The notes: generated from the letters alone by a model not told the origin. Counted from the first letter of the stretch, positions 1 through 9,460 are shown. The stretch is 64,000 nucleotides of DNA from UBA10349 sp003485905 (GCA_943787185.1 CALSLL010000005.1:62001-126000); one strand, 5' to 3'. Numbers and translations: made by a program.

Positions 1-1233
1 GATTTTCTTTGAGTTTTCTTGCGGTGCTATGGTGAAAGTATTGGGAATGTTAAGAGTGAATTGGCTCCCATTACCAAGTGTGCTTTTCGCCTTGAGAGTG
101 CAACCCAGAGTTTCCACCAAGCGTTTAGTAATCGCTAACCCCAAACCGACGCCATCGTTAGATTGACTTTGGGCGTCGTCGCCCCGTTGAAATGGTTCAA
201 ATATACGCTTTAACTGCTCCTCATGAATGCCCGGGCCAGTATCTGAGATAATAATCGTGAGATGCGACTTTTGCTTATTCTCGTTATCCGCGAAAATTCT
301 AATAGTAACGCCACCTTCTTGGGTGTACCGAATTGCATTGGTGATTAAGTTGTCCAAAATCTGAGTGATTTTGGTCGCATCGCCAGAAATTCGTTCAGGT
401 ATCGTGCTTTCAAGGTCGAGATGCAAGAATAAAGATTTCTTTTCTGCCATATGCTTATGCCTGGCAGCACATGCTTTGGCAATTTGAGTAAGAGAAAACG
501 GAATATTTCGAACAGTAGATTGACCGGATTCTAGATACGCGAAATTAAGAGTGTCATCGACTAAATGTATAAGGTGGCGTATAGATCGGTCGATTGGAGC
601 TACCATGTTTTGATCAGATTCACTTAACTTACTGGTATCAATTGCCGTCAGGAGATTCATTACGCCGTGCAGCGGAGTTCGAATTTCGTGGCTAACCTTT
701 GCTAATAAGCGTGATTTGGATAATTCGGCGGCCTCTGCTCGTAATCGAGCCTGTTCCAAAGATTTTTCGACGCGCTTACGTTCGCTAATATCACGGGCAA
801 TTCCTTGGAATCCGGTAACTTTAGACTTATTTAGAACGGGCCTTGAGTTTATTTCCACGGTGCAAATCTCACCTTCTTTGGTGACTAGGTCGAGCTCGAA
901 AAATAATGTGTCTTCGCCAGCAGCATGGTCGCGGTAAATTTGCGAGGCTCGATTCCACTCATGTGGGGCGACTAATTGATTCCAATCCAAAGTATGCCCT
1001 TCTTCTACCGAATAGCCAATAACTTCAGAGATACGGTCGTTACCATTTCGGAAATGTCCTTTCCGGTCGACGGTGAAAACAATGTCGGTGGCGTTATTAT
1101 AAAACTCTTTGTATCGCCGCTCATTAATCTTCGACTTTTTTAGTTCTTCTTGCAGACGCTCCAGCTCAGACACACGCTGTCGGTGTGTTGGTTGGATGTC
1201 CTTGTTTGGCGTTCCAGCACGTTTCGAATCCAT
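1..1233 (-). CDS. PAS-domain sensor histidine kinase (partial, C-terminus beyond window)
   Basis: Soluble sensor kinase of a two-component system. The reading frame is open from the ATG at 1231-1233 (preceded by GAGGGA) to base 1, giving 411 visible residues with no stop, so the C-terminus lies outside. In order: a short coiled coil, a PAS domain ending in a PAC-like GIARDISERKR, an H-box VSHEIRTPLHG with phospho-accepting His at about residue 182, an N-box NLITNAIRYTQEGG, then DTGPGI and GVGLGLAI of the ATPase domain. No membrane segment is visible, so it should sense a cytoplasmic signal. A receiver domain could follow off-window, making it a hybrid kinase. It is divergent from the response regulator at 1432, its probable partner. 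Confidence 0.88.
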   Translation of the reverse strand, partial: MDSKRAGTPNKDIQPTHRQRVSELERLQEELKKSKINERRYKEFYNNATDIVFTVDRKGHFRNGNDRISEVIGYSVEEGHTLDWNQLVAPHEWNRASQIYRDHAAGEDTLFFELDLVTKEGEICTVEINSRPVLNKSKVTGFQGIARDISERKRVEKSLEQARLRAEAAELSKSRLLAKVSHEIRTPLHGVMNLLTAIDTSKLSESDQNMVAPIDRSIRHLIHLVDDTLNFAYLESGQSTVRNIPFSLTQIAKACAARHKHMAEKKSLFLHLDLESTIPERISGDATKITQILDNLITNAIRYTQEGGVTIRIFADNENKQKSHLTIIISDTGPGIHEEQLKRIFEPFQRGDDAQSQSNDGVGLGLAITKRLVETLGCTLKAKSTLGNGSQFTLNIPNTFTIAPQENSKKI

Positions 1234-1431
1234 ATTTCCCTCATTTGTGTAGCGCCCTGCTGCCGGAGTTGTGGCGCAATAATTCTGCGGCAGCCCAACG
1301 GGTAGAAAAATGATATAGTTAAATCAATGGCTTGCCAATCTATTTGGCAAAATTATTGTATCGAGAAACACATTTTTTGATGCAAGGCTTAGTGATCTCG
1401 GATCAAAAGGAGGCAACGGGAGGGTAGCCAC

Positions 1432-2442
1432 ATGCAAGATTTAAATCTTCGAACTATTGATGAATCTACTTCGGACGATCAGCAAACCCGGATCATGTTG
1501 GTGGACGATGACGAGCTAGTGATCTCAGTTCTTGATGCGGGGTTATCTAAGATGGGATATCTCGTAATGAGTTATACGCAGCCACAAGATGCTTTAGACA
1601 ATTATCAAAATTTTGGGCCTGATCTAGTTATATTAGATTTTGAGATGCCAGAGATGAACGGCGCTGTGTTGGCTGAAAAAATGCTCTCCAAAATGTACCG
1701 ACCGATTATTGTTCTTTCTGTGCGACATGATGATTTTGGTTGGTTGAAGGCAGTGGAGGCGGGAGCGTTAAACTATTTGGTGAAGCCGGTTAGCGCAGTT
1801 CAATTACGTCCGACCATAGAAGCAACCTTGTCGAGCTATCGAAACCTGGTAGATCTCGTTGAGCGAGATAATTCTGGTGATCATTCTATTCCAGGTTCCT
1901 CGGCGGCAGTGCTAGATCAATTAGGGTTTGGTGTGATAGTTGTTTCGGTTACTTTGAAAGTTACAAAAATGAATGCGCAGGCTAAAGAAATGATGTCGGG
2001 AATATCTTCTTTGGTAATTCAGCAAGGCGACTTACAGTTGTTAGATGCCTCATTTTGTGAGCGTTTTAAAGCGTTCACGGCGTCCACAGAGTTAGCTATC
2101 ACCTTGCTATTACGAGAAGACGATAATTCGTATCCTGTTTTTATCAGGCGGGTAAGTAATGAATCTTTTACGGGGTATACACTCTTTTTGCTAAATCCAG
2201 GGTCGGGCTTGGAATTGAGTGATGATCTTGTTTCAATGTTCTACGGTTTGACTGGGAGAGAGGTGAGGATTGCAAAGTCTATTTCTGCAGGAATGTCGAT
2301 TGAAGACTATTGTTCTAAGTATTTTGTTTCTGCAAATACAGCCAAAACGCAGTTAAAGTCAGTATTTTTAAAAACTGGAGTACACAGTCAGGCTGAATTG
2401 GTCGCGAAAATCGCTGCATTGGCAAACCCACTAATTAACTAG
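1432..2442 (+). CDS. Response regulator with REC and C-terminal LuxR-type HTH
   Basis: DNA-binding response regulator of 336 residues. The receiver domain (about 20-140) has the acidic pocket VDDDE at 24-28, phospho-accepting Asp69 in VILDFEMP and the conserved Lys in NYLVKP. The middle (about 150-255) looks like a degenerate PAS-type linker. The C-terminus (about 265-330) is a LuxR/FixJ-type helix-turn-helix with LTGREVRIAKSISAGMS and an SANTAKTQLKSVFLKTG recognition region. GGGAGG sits 8 bases before the ATG. The gene is divergent from the histidine kinase across 198 bp, and pairing with it is inferred from position. The target genes cannot be told from sequence. Confidence 0.88.
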   Translation: MQDLNLRTIDESTSDDQQTRIMLVDDDELVISVLDAGLSKMGYLVMSYTQPQDALDNYQNFGPDLVILDFEMPEMNGAVLAEKMLSKMYRPIIVLSVRHDDFGWLKAVEAGALNYLVKPVSAVQLRPTIEATLSSYRNLVDLVERDNSGDHSIPGSSAAVLDQLGFGVIVVSVTLKVTKMNAQAKEMMSGISSLVIQQGDLQLLDASFCERFKAFTASTELAITLLLREDDNSYPVFIRRVSNESFTGYTLFLLNPGSGLELSDDLVSMFYGLTGREVRIAKSISAGMSIEDYCSKYFVSANTAKTQLKSVFLKTGVHSQAELVAKIAALANPLIN

Positions 2443-2555
2443 AATTTGTTAACCGAATTAGTATTAGATGCTCGTGCAAACATAAATAAGCGTTTGGGGA
2501 ACGGTAATTTATTCAGTACAGTCCCGTCATGGGCGGCTGTCAAATTTTTATTGGT

Positions 2556-2571
2556 CTATCAATTTTGATAG
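2556..2571. promoter_or_regulatory. Palindrome upstream of FAD oxidoreductase gene
   Basis: CTATCAA-TT-TTGATAG is a 7-bp inverted repeat with a 2-base centre, enclosed by GGCTGT (from 2536) and ACAGCC (to 2578). It lies in the 287-bp gap between the response regulator and the FAD oxidoreductase, about 160 bp before the latter's start. It could be an operator or a weak hairpin. No poly-T tail is present, so a terminator is unlikely. Nothing else was recognised in the gap. Confidence 0.25.
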
Positions 2572-2729
2572 CACAGCCATAGATTTGAGCAGCTCCACAT
2601 GAGTCTTCCTATGCCAAAGAGTCGTTAGGCATAAAAATATTTCTAGTGGAGTTTGTTTCCTTGCAACGGATACTTGTCGAGCTGTTGCTGCGGTATCTTG
2701 AGTATTTAAGTAGGTTTGGTGAGGTTTAG

Positions 2730-4304
2730 TTGAAAAAAACAGTCGCAATAATTGGTGGCGGGCCCGCCGGACTTACGGCAGCGTATGAATTGCTAAAAGA
2801 ATCGAATATGGATGTCACCGTATTTGAGGCGGGGGATGATGTGGGCGGTATTTCACGCACCGTAAATTACAAAGGTAACCGAATGGATATCGGTGGGCAT
2901 CGATTTTTCTCAAAGTCTGACACTGTGATGAATTGGTGGAGTGAAATTCTTCCAGTTGAATCGAGTGATCAAAAAAACTTCGACATTCATTACCAAGGCA
3001 AAAGTAGGCGTATTGAATCCGCAAGTAAAAGTGAACCGGACAATGTAGATGATGTGATGTTGGTTCGCTCTAGACGTTCCAGCATTTATTTCCTACGCTC
3101 ACTATTTGACTACCCTATTACGCCAAATTTAAAGACGTTCTCTAATCTAGGGTTATGGCGATCATTAAAAATGATGTTTAGTTACGGATTTACTCTGGTT
3201 ACGCCAAAACGACCAGAAACGAATCTTGAGCAATTTATGATCAATCGATTTGGCAAAGAGCTGTACCAGACGTTTTTTAAATCTTATACCGAGAAAGTTT
3301 GGGGCGTGTCTTGTGAAGAGATAAGCGCTGAATGGGGCGCTCAACGACTTAAGGGGCTATCTATCGCTGGGGCGATTAAGCACTTTGTAATGGGATTGCT
3401 CAAGGGGCCTGATCAAAGTATTCGACAAAAGGAGGTTGAAACCTCCTTAATTGAACGGTTTCTTTATCCAAAGTATGGGCCTGGACAATTGTGGCAAAAG
3501 GTACGAGATCGTGTCGTTGCAGCCGGAGGGGAAGTAAAGCTCCATTCAAGAGTAGTGGGTTTGGAATGCCAGGGAACTCATGTTGTTTCGCTGGCTGTCG
3601 AGGATGGTGAGACCGGCGAGCGCTATAATTGCGAACCTGACTACGTGATTTCTACTATGCCCATTAAAGAGTTAGTTCAATTTTTGGGTGATAGTTTACC
3701 CGCGGATGCTCGGAGAGTAGCTAGTGGTCTGTTGTATCGCGACTTTATAACCGTCGGTTTGTTATTGAGCGATATTAAGTTAAAGGAACCAAACGATTCT
3801 GGTGAAGAGGTTATGTTGAAGGACAACTGGATTTATATTCAGGAGCCGGATGTACAGCTAGGTCGCTTGCAAATATTCAACAACTGGAGTCCGTATTTGG
3901 TGGCGGATCAATCAACTGTATGGCTGGGTTTGGAATATTTCTGCAACGAGGGCGACGCTTTGTGGTCATTGAGTGATGACGATATTAAAAGCTTAGCGAT
4001 AGCGGAATTAGAAAAAATAGATATTATTGATTCCAATAAAACGCTAGATGCAGTTGTCGTTAGGGTGCCGAAGACTTACCCCGCATATTTTGGCACTTAT
4101 GCTGAGTTTGACAAGTTACAGCAACCATTGGATGAAATTGATAATTTATATTTGGTTGGTCGTAACGGGATGCACAAATATAATAATCAGGATCATTCGA
4201 TGCTGACTGCGATGGAGGCGGTAATAAATATTGTTTCAGGGCACCCTGATAAAGCAAATATTTGGGCAGTAAACACTGAAATGGAATATCACGAATCCAA
4301 GTAA
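2730..4304 (+). CDS. FAD-dependent amine-oxidase/HemY-like oxidoreductase
   Basis: Flavoprotein of 524 residues in the NAD(P)/FAD oxidoreductase superfamily (COG1232-like), of the type often found with sugar or polysaccharide genes. The Rossmann motif IIGGGPAGLTAAYEL lies at about 7-21 and is followed by EAGDDVGGISRTV and the MDIGGHRFF motif seen in UDP-galactopyranose-mutase-like and protoporphyrinogen-oxidase-like enzymes. The C-terminus has the FAD-closing YLVGRNGMHKYNNQDHSM. The start is TTG at 2730: the next in-frame ATG would remove the dinucleotide-binding loop, and TGAGG precedes the TTG. The downstream membrane-protein gene begins 14 bp after the stop, so the two are probably co-transcribed. 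The substrate is unknown. Confidence 0.82.
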   Translation: MKKTVAIIGGGPAGLTAAYELLKESNMDVTVFEAGDDVGGISRTVNYKGNRMDIGGHRFFSKSDTVMNWWSEILPVESSDQKNFDIHYQGKSRRIESASKSEPDNVDDVMLVRSRRSSIYFLRSLFDYPITPNLKTFSNLGLWRSLKMMFSYGFTLVTPKRPETNLEQFMINRFGKELYQTFFKSYTEKVWGVSCEEISAEWGAQRLKGLSIAGAIKHFVMGLLKGPDQSIRQKEVETSLIERFLYPKYGPGQLWQKVRDRVVAAGGEVKLHSRVVGLECQGTHVVSLAVEDGETGERYNCEPDYVISTMPIKELVQFLGDSLPADARRVASGLLYRDFITVGLLLSDIKLKEPNDSGEEVMLKDNWIYIQEPDVQLGRLQIFNNWSPYLVADQSTVWLGLEYFCNEGDALWSLSDDDIKSLAIAELEKIDIIDSNKTLDAVVVRVPKTYPAYFGTYAEFDKLQQPLDEIDNLYLVGRNGMHKYNNQDHSMLTAMEAVINIVSGHPDKANIWAVNTEMEYHESK

Positions 4305-4318
4305 GTTCGGAAACTGGT

Positions 4319-6001
4319 TTGCTACTAAATAATACCCGAGCACTGATAATTATTTTTGCGGTGACCTGTGGGCTATTTGCCCACAGTGTCGACCAGCGGG
4401 CACCGTGGTTCGGGGCAATTGATACGGGGCTGCATGAATGGTTAACCGGCAGTACGGTTAAGTTTGCTAAAAACTGGTACCGCGAAGGGCCCGTTAATTT
4501 AAAGTTTCTAATGTTGGAAGAACCATCAAGCGTGGAGTTTCCGATGCTGGAAGATCGTGGTGTCTACCAATCATATGCTCCTGGTTCTGTGCTACCGGTC
4601 TATCTAATAGCAAAAATAATTGGGCGTCCTCCGTCAGCTGCAATGGTTATGAGGTACAACTTACTTAACCACTTTGGTATAGCCTTTCTACTTGCGATGG
4701 CGAGTTACTTTTTGCTGTTCAAGCTAGGGGTTGCCCGAGGGTTGGCGACGGCTTTATCTATAGTTCCGGCCGGTTTGCAGCTGAATATGGGTGCGCCAAT
4801 GTATTGGCACCAGAATGTCTATTTTTCAGATCAAGCGGTGATTCTTTTTTTTGCCGGAATCATTACATTGGAGGTGTTCCGTGAAGATGTTCGCAACACG
4901 AAGTACGCTACAGTATTTGCACTGCTTTATGCTGTGGTTTCGTTTTACGGAACCTTAGTGGATTGGTTTTTTGTGGTTGTACTGTTTGTGATCTTTTTAA
5001 AGCGTTGCGTATTAATGGAATTTGGAAAATCTGTGATTGTATGGGGAAGGGGTGTATCCTTGTTTTGCTTACCACCTGCGCTTGCTCTGGGGTTGTTTTC
5101 ACTGCAGTTTGGGTCTCCGCTACAGATGCTCAATGGGTTGAGCGGAATTTCGGCACTTCGCAGTGAAAGTATTGAGATTTCGCAAGAATTTAGCATAGGG
5201 TTTAATGAGCGCATATGGCAGCATTTGATTCCATACGGATATGGAGAAAATGCTAGCTTCGTCCTTCTTGTCGCGTTTTTCGGGTTAGTGCTAGTTGGTT
5301 TTGAATTGATTCGACGTGGGATTCACAAGTCCGCGTCAAAAGCGTTTCGTAAGGTCTGGGTTTACTTGGTGCTTTCTCTTGTCCCATGTTTGATGCACAT
5401 TTATCTACTGCAGAATCATTCCTGGATACATGATTTTTCGGTACTGAAATTCGCTGTTTTCCTTTCCATAGGCCCATTTCTATTAGTACCGGCGCTGTGC
5501 TTTTATGTTTGTAGGGAGCGGATGAAGGTAGGCATGCCAGCGTTCGTCAATTTGAACCTACTAAAGGCCGCGGGTTTAAGTCTATTGGTCTTGCTTTTTA
5601 TTTGTATGGTAAGTTTTATCGAGCAGGCTAACGCCAGAGCTATTCATTTCTTTGCATTCAAACAGCCACGAGAGTATCTCCTGATTGGGTCATTGCTCGA
5701 AGCCGAAGCGACTTATCAGGATATTGTGTTTTCTCCGCATATAGAAATTCCGAATGCACCGCCAATTATGCTTTCCTACTCCATGAAACGGGTTTATTAC
5801 AGACCAGATATACATGATCTAAATGCGCACATTGATCAGTTTTCGTCACGACTCGGTGAAGATGGTTTTAGTACTTCTATATTGATTGATGAGCGAATGA
5901 AATCTACTCTGTCAGATTCGTGGCAGGCTGTGCTTCAGAACTCAGAGCTAAAGTCCACGAGGGAACAATTCAGCCTGTATCGATATCAATTAAACCGTTA
6001 A
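4319..6001 (+). CDS. Multi-pass membrane protein, GT-C-like
   Basis: Integral membrane protein of 560 residues with about ten hydrophobic spans and a C-terminal soluble tail. Its first extracytoplasmic loop contains an acidic pair in AIDTGLHEWLTGS, followed by VYQSYAPGSVLPVYLIAKI. This layout resembles GT-C fold glycosyltransferases that use polyprenyl-linked sugars (PMT/ArnT/dolichyl-mannose type), but no diagnostic signature beyond that is visible. The start is TTG at 4319, 14 bp after the FAD oxidoreductase stop, which suggests translational coupling. A joint role in envelope or polysaccharide sugar chemistry is inference. It could equally be an unrelated O-antigen-polymerase-like protein. 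Confidence 0.55.
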   Translation: MLLNNTRALIIIFAVTCGLFAHSVDQRAPWFGAIDTGLHEWLTGSTVKFAKNWYREGPVNLKFLMLEEPSSVEFPMLEDRGVYQSYAPGSVLPVYLIAKIIGRPPSAAMVMRYNLLNHFGIAFLLAMASYFLLFKLGVARGLATALSIVPAGLQLNMGAPMYWHQNVYFSDQAVILFFAGIITLEVFREDVRNTKYATVFALLYAVVSFYGTLVDWFFVVVLFVIFLKRCVLMEFGKSVIVWGRGVSLFCLPPALALGLFSLQFGSPLQMLNGLSGISALRSESIEISQEFSIGFNERIWQHLIPYGYGENASFVLLVAFFGLVLVGFELIRRGIHKSASKAFRKVWVYLVLSLVPCLMHIYLLQNHSWIHDFSVLKFAVFLSIGPFLLVPALCFYVCRERMKVGMPAFVNLNLLKAAGLSLLVLLFICMVSFIEQANARAIHFFAFKQPREYLLIGSLLEAEATYQDIVFSPHIEIPNAPPIMLSYSMKRVYYRPDIHDLNAHIDQFSSRLGEDGFSTSILIDERMKSTLSDSWQAVLQNSELKSTREQFSLYRYQLNR

Positions 6002-6097
6002 TGATAGTTAAGCGTGAACTCTACTGGCAGCTCTATGTTCGACAATTTAATCAGGGAAGTAGCTAGTTTGTTAGATTTTAATCTGTACAGTTGAGAT

Positions 6098-7060
6098 ATG
6101 GACAAGTTAATTGCAGTAACACCAGGTGAGCCTGCGGGGGTAGGCCCAGATCTATTAATCCAACTTTGCCAGGAGAGGGTTATGAGCGGCTTGTTGGTCG
6201 TAGCCTCAGTTGAACTATTGGCTAAGCGTGCAGTTGAATTGGGTTTTCCCCTAGAATGCATAACCGACGGATCTAGTGTGACTGAAGTTGGGCAGCTTGC
6301 GGTTCGTGATATAGCGCTTAGCAGACTTCCTGAGGCTGGGGTGCCAACTAGCGAAAATGCCAAACACTTACTGGCGGCACTAAATATAGCAATCGATGGA
6401 TGCCTCGCCGGAGAGTTTATCGCTATGGTTACGGGCCCCGTCAATAAAGCGATTATTAGTGATGCTGGTTATGATTTTACCGGGCATACAGAATACCTTG
6501 CTGAGCGAGCGGGCACGGCACTACCGGTAATGTTATTGGCAACGGACGAATTGCGTGTTGCATTAGCAACTACTCACTTAGCTTTAAAGGATGTGCCGGC
6601 CGCTATTAATAAAGATTTAATCGAGCAGGTTGTGCGTGTGATTGATCAGCAGTTTGCAGGTAGGTTTGATATTGAATCGCCGCGTATTGGCGTGTGCGGC
6701 TTGAACCCGCATGCTGGTGAAGGCGGTTATTTGGGTAGAGAAGAAATCGATCAGATTATTCCAGCTTTAGAACAGTTGCGGGCAGAGGGAATTAAAGTTG
6801 ATGGTCCGCTGCCAGCGGATACCGCGTTCACCGAACATATGCTTGAGCAATATGATGTGATGTTAGCGATGTATCACGATCAGGGTCTGCCCGTTTTGAA
6901 GCACCATGGTTTTGGTCGAGCCGCCAACATAACGTTGGGCTTGCCGTTTGTCCGCACCTCTGTGGACCATGGCACTGCGTTTGATATAGCTGGCACGGGT
7001 GCAGCGGATCTTGGTGGATTAAAAACCGCATTGGCCTATGCCACGGCGTTGAGCGCTTGA
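6098..7060 (+). CDS. pdxA: 4-hydroxythreonine-4-phosphate dehydrogenase
   Basis: Oxidises 4-phosphohydroxy-L-threonine in the DXP-dependent pathway to pyridoxal phosphate. The product has 320 residues, the normal family length. It starts with VTPGEPAGVGPDL and has DFTGHTEYLAERAG. Metal-ligand histidines are visible at H160 (ATTH), H205 (LNPHAGEGG) and H260 (MYHDQG), matching the spacing of the E. coli enzyme. The stop codon overlaps the rsmA ATG in a TGATG, and the pdxA-rsmA order is common in gammaproteobacteria. surA, often upstream, is not here; the gene before it is an unrelated membrane protein. Confidence 0.97.
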   Translation: MDKLIAVTPGEPAGVGPDLLIQLCQERVMSGLLVVASVELLAKRAVELGFPLECITDGSSVTEVGQLAVRDIALSRLPEAGVPTSENAKHLLAALNIAIDGCLAGEFIAMVTGPVNKAIISDAGYDFTGHTEYLAERAGTALPVMLLATDELRVALATTHLALKDVPAAINKDLIEQVVRVIDQQFAGRFDIESPRIGVCGLNPHAGEGGYLGREEIDQIIPALEQLRAEGIKVDGPLPADTAFTEHMLEQYDVMLAMYHDQGLPVLKHHGFGRAANITLGLPFVRTSVDHGTAFDIAGTGAADLGGLKTALAYATALSA

Positions 7061-7854
7061 TGGATGATATCTTTCTGCCGGCCCGTAAGGGGTTGGGGCA
7101 AAATTTTTTGCATGATCAAAGAGTGATTGAGAATATCGTTGCTGGATTGAATCCAAAAATCGGCGATACCGTCGTAGAAATTGGCCCCGGACGGGGGGCG
7201 CTTACCAAATTATTGTTAGAACGAGAGTGCGATCTGCACCTAATTGAATTTGATCGAGACTTGGCACTCTATTGGAGAGATAAGGCGGCGTCGGTAGCGA
7301 ACCTAACTTTGCATGAGATCGACGTGTTGAAGTTTGATTTCAATGATTTTCTTGGTATTAGCCCCATTCGGGTAATTGGAAATTTGCCTTACAATATTTC
7401 CAGTCCAGTTTTGTTTCGATTGCTTCAGGCAAAGAAGCGCATAACAGATATGGTGCTTATGTTTCAAAAAGAGGTGGTTGACCGTATGGTGGCGCAACCG
7501 GGAACTAAGCAGTTTGGGCGCTTATCTGTGATGTTGCAGCAGGCCTGCAAATGTGAACGGATTTTGCAGGTTCCAGCAGGTGCATTTTCCCCACCGCCAA
7601 AGGTAAAATCGGCGGTAGTAAGGATGGTGCCACACGAGGTATCTGATTTTTCCCTGCTAGACGAAGAGGTGTTTGGTCTGCTGGTGAAGCAGGCATTTTC
7701 TATGCGTCGTAAAACGTTACGCAATTCATTGAAAGAGTGGCTCGATGCTGAAGATTATGAAACACTGGGAATTGATTCCGGTAATCGGCCAGAACGTCTA
7801 ACTGTAGGGCAGTTTGTAGCGCTGGCCAATTGCTTTGCGAAGAAAAGCGCGTAG
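7060..7854 (+). CDS. rsmA: 16S rRNA dimethyladenosine transferase (A1518/A1519)
   Basis: Dimethylates A1518 and A1519 in the 3' terminal loop of 16S rRNA late in 30S assembly. The product has 264 residues from the ATG at 7060, which overlaps the pdxA stop (TGATG). A TTG three bases earlier is possible but unnecessary. The family N-terminus RKGLGQNFLHD is present, with the SAM-binding motif VEIGPGRGALT at about 39-49, acidic residues in LIEFDRD, catalytic NLPY at 108-111 and a C-terminal helical domain with FSMRRKTLRNSL. apaG, often next, is absent from this position. Confidence 0.97.
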   Translation: MDDIFLPARKGLGQNFLHDQRVIENIVAGLNPKIGDTVVEIGPGRGALTKLLLERECDLHLIEFDRDLALYWRDKAASVANLTLHEIDVLKFDFNDFLGISPIRVIGNLPYNISSPVLFRLLQAKKRITDMVLMFQKEVVDRMVAQPGTKQFGRLSVMLQQACKCERILQVPAGAFSPPPKVKSAVVRMVPHEVSDFSLLDEEVFGLLVKQAFSMRRKTLRNSLKEWLDAEDYETLGIDSGNRPERLTVGQFVALANCFAKKSA

Positions 7855-7910
7855 TGGGTTAAAATTTAGCGCTGTAATCAAATAACTAGCTATTAATAAT
7901 TGAAACACTA

Positions 7911-8759
7911 ATGATACGAATAGTTCGTCACATTTCTCTGATTTCCACCGTTCTAATGGGTTTTGCTTCGGGCGTTGCTTATGCGGCACACGATTGCAGT
8001 GTCATTTATGATGAGTTCGAAAGTCTCATGCATAAGCAATTTCTTGTCCAACCGGGTGACTATTTGCCTGTTGCTGAAGCCCAATTAAGCGAGTTCGATT
8101 TTGCGGCTCAACAGCAAGGCAAATTCTTATTGTATGAGGAGCGCGAAGACGCCGGGATACTTGTGTTTCTAACCGGGGAAAATCGTTACGGTAAATTGCT
8201 GTATCGATGGAGCGATCCATTGCCGGATAACAAACGTCACCTGTTGATCCTTGAAGGGTTATATTATGAAGCAGTGAGCAGTGGGCTCCTGCCTACACGA
8301 TTTGGGCCGATCCGAGTTAGTGCAAATATGGGGGTCGATCTTGATGCGTGGCAGTTAGTTGCGGTTGATCAAACTGTGCTTGATCGTCGGGCTGTGGCTA
8401 TGCAGGATGCACTTAGAGCTGCTCAAGGAAGTGTAGCGATGCCTATTGATCCGTTTGCGGATGCTTTTTCTAGTCCTCAACTCGCTGAATCACAAGCCCT
8501 AGACGAGACATTGTTAGTTGGGTCCGAAATCGAGGAGCAAGTAGAAGTTTTAATTGATGAACCAGATATTGCCGACCGACAGGGTATGATTGAAACCGAT
8601 TTTTCGGTTTCAAAAACTGAAGCAGATTTGTTGGTTTGGCAAGATGATGCGGGTGTATATTATGTTGGGGCTACGGAATTAGGCCAAGCAACATTCCCAT
8701 TGATGTCGATGTGTGAGTTTGGAGCTACGGAGTATCAGGTCGAATTACCCATTCGTTGA
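7911..8759 (+). CDS. Exported protein of unknown function
   Basis: Protein of 282 residues with a clear N-terminal signal peptide (hydrophobic core LISTVLMGFASGVAYA, probable cleavage AYAAH). The mature part has a central region rich in aromatic and acidic residues (about 60-165) and a Glu/Asp-rich linker near 180-230. I recognise no family. It resembles in layout the small periplasmic proteins of marine gammaproteobacteria but shows no catalytic motif. It follows rsmA by 56 bp. Its last 35 bases overlap the 3' end of the convergent acyltransferase gene, an unusually long convergent overlap. Confidence 0.7.
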   Translation: MIRIVRHISLISTVLMGFASGVAYAAHDCSVIYDEFESLMHKQFLVQPGDYLPVAEAQLSEFDFAAQQQGKFLLYEEREDAGILVFLTGENRYGKLLYRWSDPLPDNKRHLLILEGLYYEAVSSGLLPTRFGPIRVSANMGVDLDAWQLVAVDQTVLDRRAVAMQDALRAAQGSVAMPIDPFADAFSSPQLAESQALDETLLVGSEIEEQVEVLIDEPDIADRQGMIETDFSVSKTEADLLVWQDDAGVYYVGATELGQATFPLMSMCEFGATEYQVELPIR

Positions 8760-9456
8760 TTTGATTTTCGATCCATTGTTCCGCTTGTTTGGTTAACTCT
8801 CGTGGATCCTTGCCAGCCGTCACTATAGGTTCGCCAATTGCTACATTGATTGTGCCCGAGCGTTTTAAGAAGCTACCCTTGCCCCATAAACGGCCTGCAT
8901 CGTGGGCGACCGGTATTATGGGTACGTTTGCCTCCACGGCAAGCTTTGCGCCACCGACACTGTATTTTTTCTTTAGGCCGTAGGCTACTCGTGTGCCTTC
9001 AGGAAAAATAACCACCCAACGACCTTCTTTAAGAATACGTTTCCCCTGTGTTACGACTTGGTCAAGTGCATTAAACTTGTCGTTTCGATCGATAGCTATT
9101 GGTTTGCTAGCCCAGAGGCCCCAACCAAATATGGGTATGTAGAGGAGCTCTTTCTTTAGAACCCATGTCTGTGGTGGGAATATAGTTTGGAGGGCAAACG
9201 TTTCCCAGGCGGACTGGTGTTTAACCAGCAATATGCATGGGCCCTCAGGAATGTTATTTTGTCCTTTGATCTGGTGGCTAATGCCACAGGTAATCCGCAA
9301 CCAGGGTATCACCAGGTTTGCACACCATCCTAGAATACGTGATCGCGATACGGGGTTCATTGGTAGTGCAAGAAGCCCAAATGGAACCACTAGAATGGTG
9401 ATGGCAGCACGACCAATCTCGAACAACAGGCTTCGTGTGGCTTGAAAAATGATCAA
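8725..9456 (-). CDS. 1-acyl-sn-glycerol-3-phosphate acyltransferase family protein
   Basis: PlsC/LPLAT family acyltransferase of 243 residues, expected to acylate lysophosphatidic acid or a related lysophospholipid at the inner membrane. An N-terminal hydrophobic segment (about 17-33) is followed by the catalytic HX4(D/E) box as KHQSAWE (H80, with E85 in place of the usual Asp) and by FPEGTR at 151-156. The Glu variant is typical, as I recall, of the PlsC-like proteins encoded next to gmhB in Pseudomonas relatives. The start is TTG at 9454-9456, 4 bp after the gmhB stop, with no earlier in-frame ATG. It is the last gene of the glyQ-glyS-gmhB operon. Confidence 0.9.
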   Translation of the reverse strand: MIIFQATRSLLFEIGRAAITILVVPFGLLALPMNPVSRSRILGWCANLVIPWLRITCGISHQIKGQNNIPEGPCILLVKHQSAWETFALQTIFPPQTWVLKKELLYIPIFGWGLWASKPIAIDRNDKFNALDQVVTQGKRILKEGRWVVIFPEGTRVAYGLKKKYSVGGAKLAVEANVPIIPVAHDAGRLWGKGSFLKRSGTINVAIGEPIVTAGKDPRELTKQAEQWIENQINEWVIRPDTP

Positions 9457-9460
9457 GTTT

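Noticed and set aside
5998..6444. Minus-strand 148-codon frame over pdxA
   Set aside because: It lies opposite a well-conserved pdxA with intact metal ligands and has no independent support.
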